Shown here: positions 62,966 to 64,000 of the stretch, piece by piece
How the letters are laid out: the number at the start of each line of letters is the position of its first letter
How positions within the stretch are numbered: position 1 is the stretch's first letter
The notes under the pieces: model-generated
What the model was told of the DNA's origin: nothing
What the model saw: the letters and a program-made list of their open reading frames with translations, nothing else
Database searches by the model: none
Assembly: GCA_013397075.1 (NCBI GenBank)
Contig: VWZS01003954.1
Location: forward strand, 496,001-560,000
Source of the DNA: Rhabdornis inornatus
Taxonomy: Eukaryota; Chordata; Aves; Passeriformes; Rhabdornithidae
Direction: 5' to 3'
Length of the DNA stretch: 64,000 nucleotides
Position numbers and translations under genes: made by a program

Positions 62966-64000
62966 TTTTTTTTAATACATATATACATGGAGATTCCATT
63001 ACAGAAAAGCAATTACTTTGTGATACCTGCTGAAATTGGCAAAACAGAATGTATATATACATAAAGGGATTTTCTTGTTTGTTTAGGGAGGGAGTGGGTT
63101 GCTGACTTTTGAGTTTAAGGGGATCTACTTTTAACACCTAAACTGTCATCAAGCTAAGTATTCTGATAGAACACAGACCTAGGGGATCCATACACTTTAT
63201 CTTGGAGGAAACTCCACTGTATTATGTTGCCTGCCTCAGAAAATGTCAAGGAAAAAATCAACTTATCCCTGTTTAAAAAGAACTTCTTAGTTCTGATGTT
63301 TTTAAGTAGATAAAGAACTACCTTTTTCTCTCACTTGGAGATGAATAGCTCCATACAGTCCTTTTGACCTCATATGCACCATCACAGGCAGTTATCACTC
63401 AAGAGCACACAAGCTTTGGTTAGATTTTCACCTTAGTCAGCCACACAGTTAGCTGCCTCGAGTACTTCTGTCAATATGTGCATTCCCAGAAGGTATTAAC
63501 TGTTTGCAGCGTCTGGCTTTGCTACCTTAATCTTGCCATTTTCTACAGGTCTGAAACAGAACAAGAACTATCTATCTTGAGATTATCGCAGATACACTAT
63601 CTCATATGGGAAGCCTATCTATTCCCCAAGAGTACAAAGTTTCCTGAGATCCATGACAGCTGACTGTTGACTGCCACCTGAGACTGGGAGGATTAAGTTC
63701 AGACAAAAGAAGAAAACCCCCAAACACATCTATTTGCACACCAGTAATTTAGCTTAGTAACAGGAAACGGCGACATGTTGTGTACTCTGCCCTCCCCGAC
63801 ACAGAAACTTCCGTGTATGTTTTTGTGTGTGTGTGTATACACACAGATAAAAGTAAATTAAAGTTCCTTTGGCTGCCCAGAGCATACCAGCAAATTCACC
63901 TGTGTCACATAGGACTAAACAATAAAAGCAGCAGTTGAGAACAAGCTGCAGCCACCAAAACAATTTATTAGGCAAACATATGGGCAAAGAATGTGCCCAA
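62966..64000. other. Right-edge flank of the 5' intron
   Basis: AT-rich DNA with the short TG repeat; no exon or promoter recognised. Confidence 0.6.
63822..63845. repeat. Short (TG)n with palindromic end
   Basis: TTTTGTGTGTGTGTGTATAC then ACACA; the last 16 bp (63,830-63,845) are a perfect palindrome TGTGTGTATACACACA. Microsatellite-like. Confidence 0.85.

Noticed and set aside
62761..63012. Minus-strand ORF with a hydrophobic, signal-peptide-like stretch (MKGSWLILLYSSAILTLTTA)
   Set aside because: It is the antisense of the LTR U5 region; no ADAMTS20 N-terminal similarity and no promoter or donor in register.

Overview
The window is vertebrate nuclear DNA: AT-rich, gene-poor, with long GT-AG introns and interspersed repeats. 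It is most likely from a bird. Several CR1 LINE fragments are present (the antisense 3' end at 52,093-52,700 and a reverse-transcriptase fragment at 48,205-48,690), together with three copies of one LTR family that I recognise as a common avian ERVL-type LTR. That family points to a neoavian bird rather than a fowl, but this last step rests on memory of repeat families and not on a search.

One gene explains all the coding sequence I can support: ADAMTS20, a secreted zinc metalloprotease of the ADAMTS9/20 (GON) subfamily, on the minus strand. I could place 26 consecutive exons between 59,000 and 14,702. All have AG acceptors and GT donors, all intron phases match, and they join to 3,843 nt = 1,281 codons without a stop. 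In order they encode the end of the prodomain with a furin site, the catalytic domain (HELGH, then N and a third His, and a Met-turn), the disintegrin-like domain, TSR1, the Cys-rich module, the spacer, TSR2 to TSR10, and the first residues of TSR11. The signal peptide and first prodomain exons should lie beyond the right edge (>64,000). The remaining TSRs and the GON domain should lie beyond the left edge (<1). I chose ADAMTS20 over its paralogue ADAMTS9 because the spacer and TSR2 (NLYNPDVHYSFNIP, FTWDPYGPW), the prodomain (EYILEPLMKAD) and TSR7 (LPRPAEI) follow ADAMTS20.

Layout: 1-14,701 is the intron after the last visible exon, holding an old ERVL-type LTR (3,490-4,010), an unassigned plus-strand ORF with good splice signals (7,627-7,921) and a CR1 tail (12,602-12,665). 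From 14,702 to 26,220 lie the densely packed TSR and spacer exons, with a GC-richer LTR with U3 tandem repeats only about 90 bp from the TSR9 exon. From 26,221 to 34,300 lie the spacer, Cys-rich and TSR1 exons, with an ERVL LTR at 28,449-29,000. From 41,092 to 46,161 lies the compact catalytic and disintegrin exon cluster. A 9.4-kb intron (46,162-55,538) holds two CR1 fragments and an ERVL LTR. From 55,539 to 59,000 are the two prodomain exons, and from 59,001 to 64,000 is the intron toward the unseen 5' exons, with a G-quadruplex-prone tract and another LTR carrying a TATA box. All recognised LTRs lie on the plus strand (antisense to the gene); all CR1 pieces lie on the minus strand (sense).

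I found no RNA gene, CRISPR, operon or microbial feature, and no convincing new multigene system. The most open item is the plus-strand ORF near 7.7 kb.
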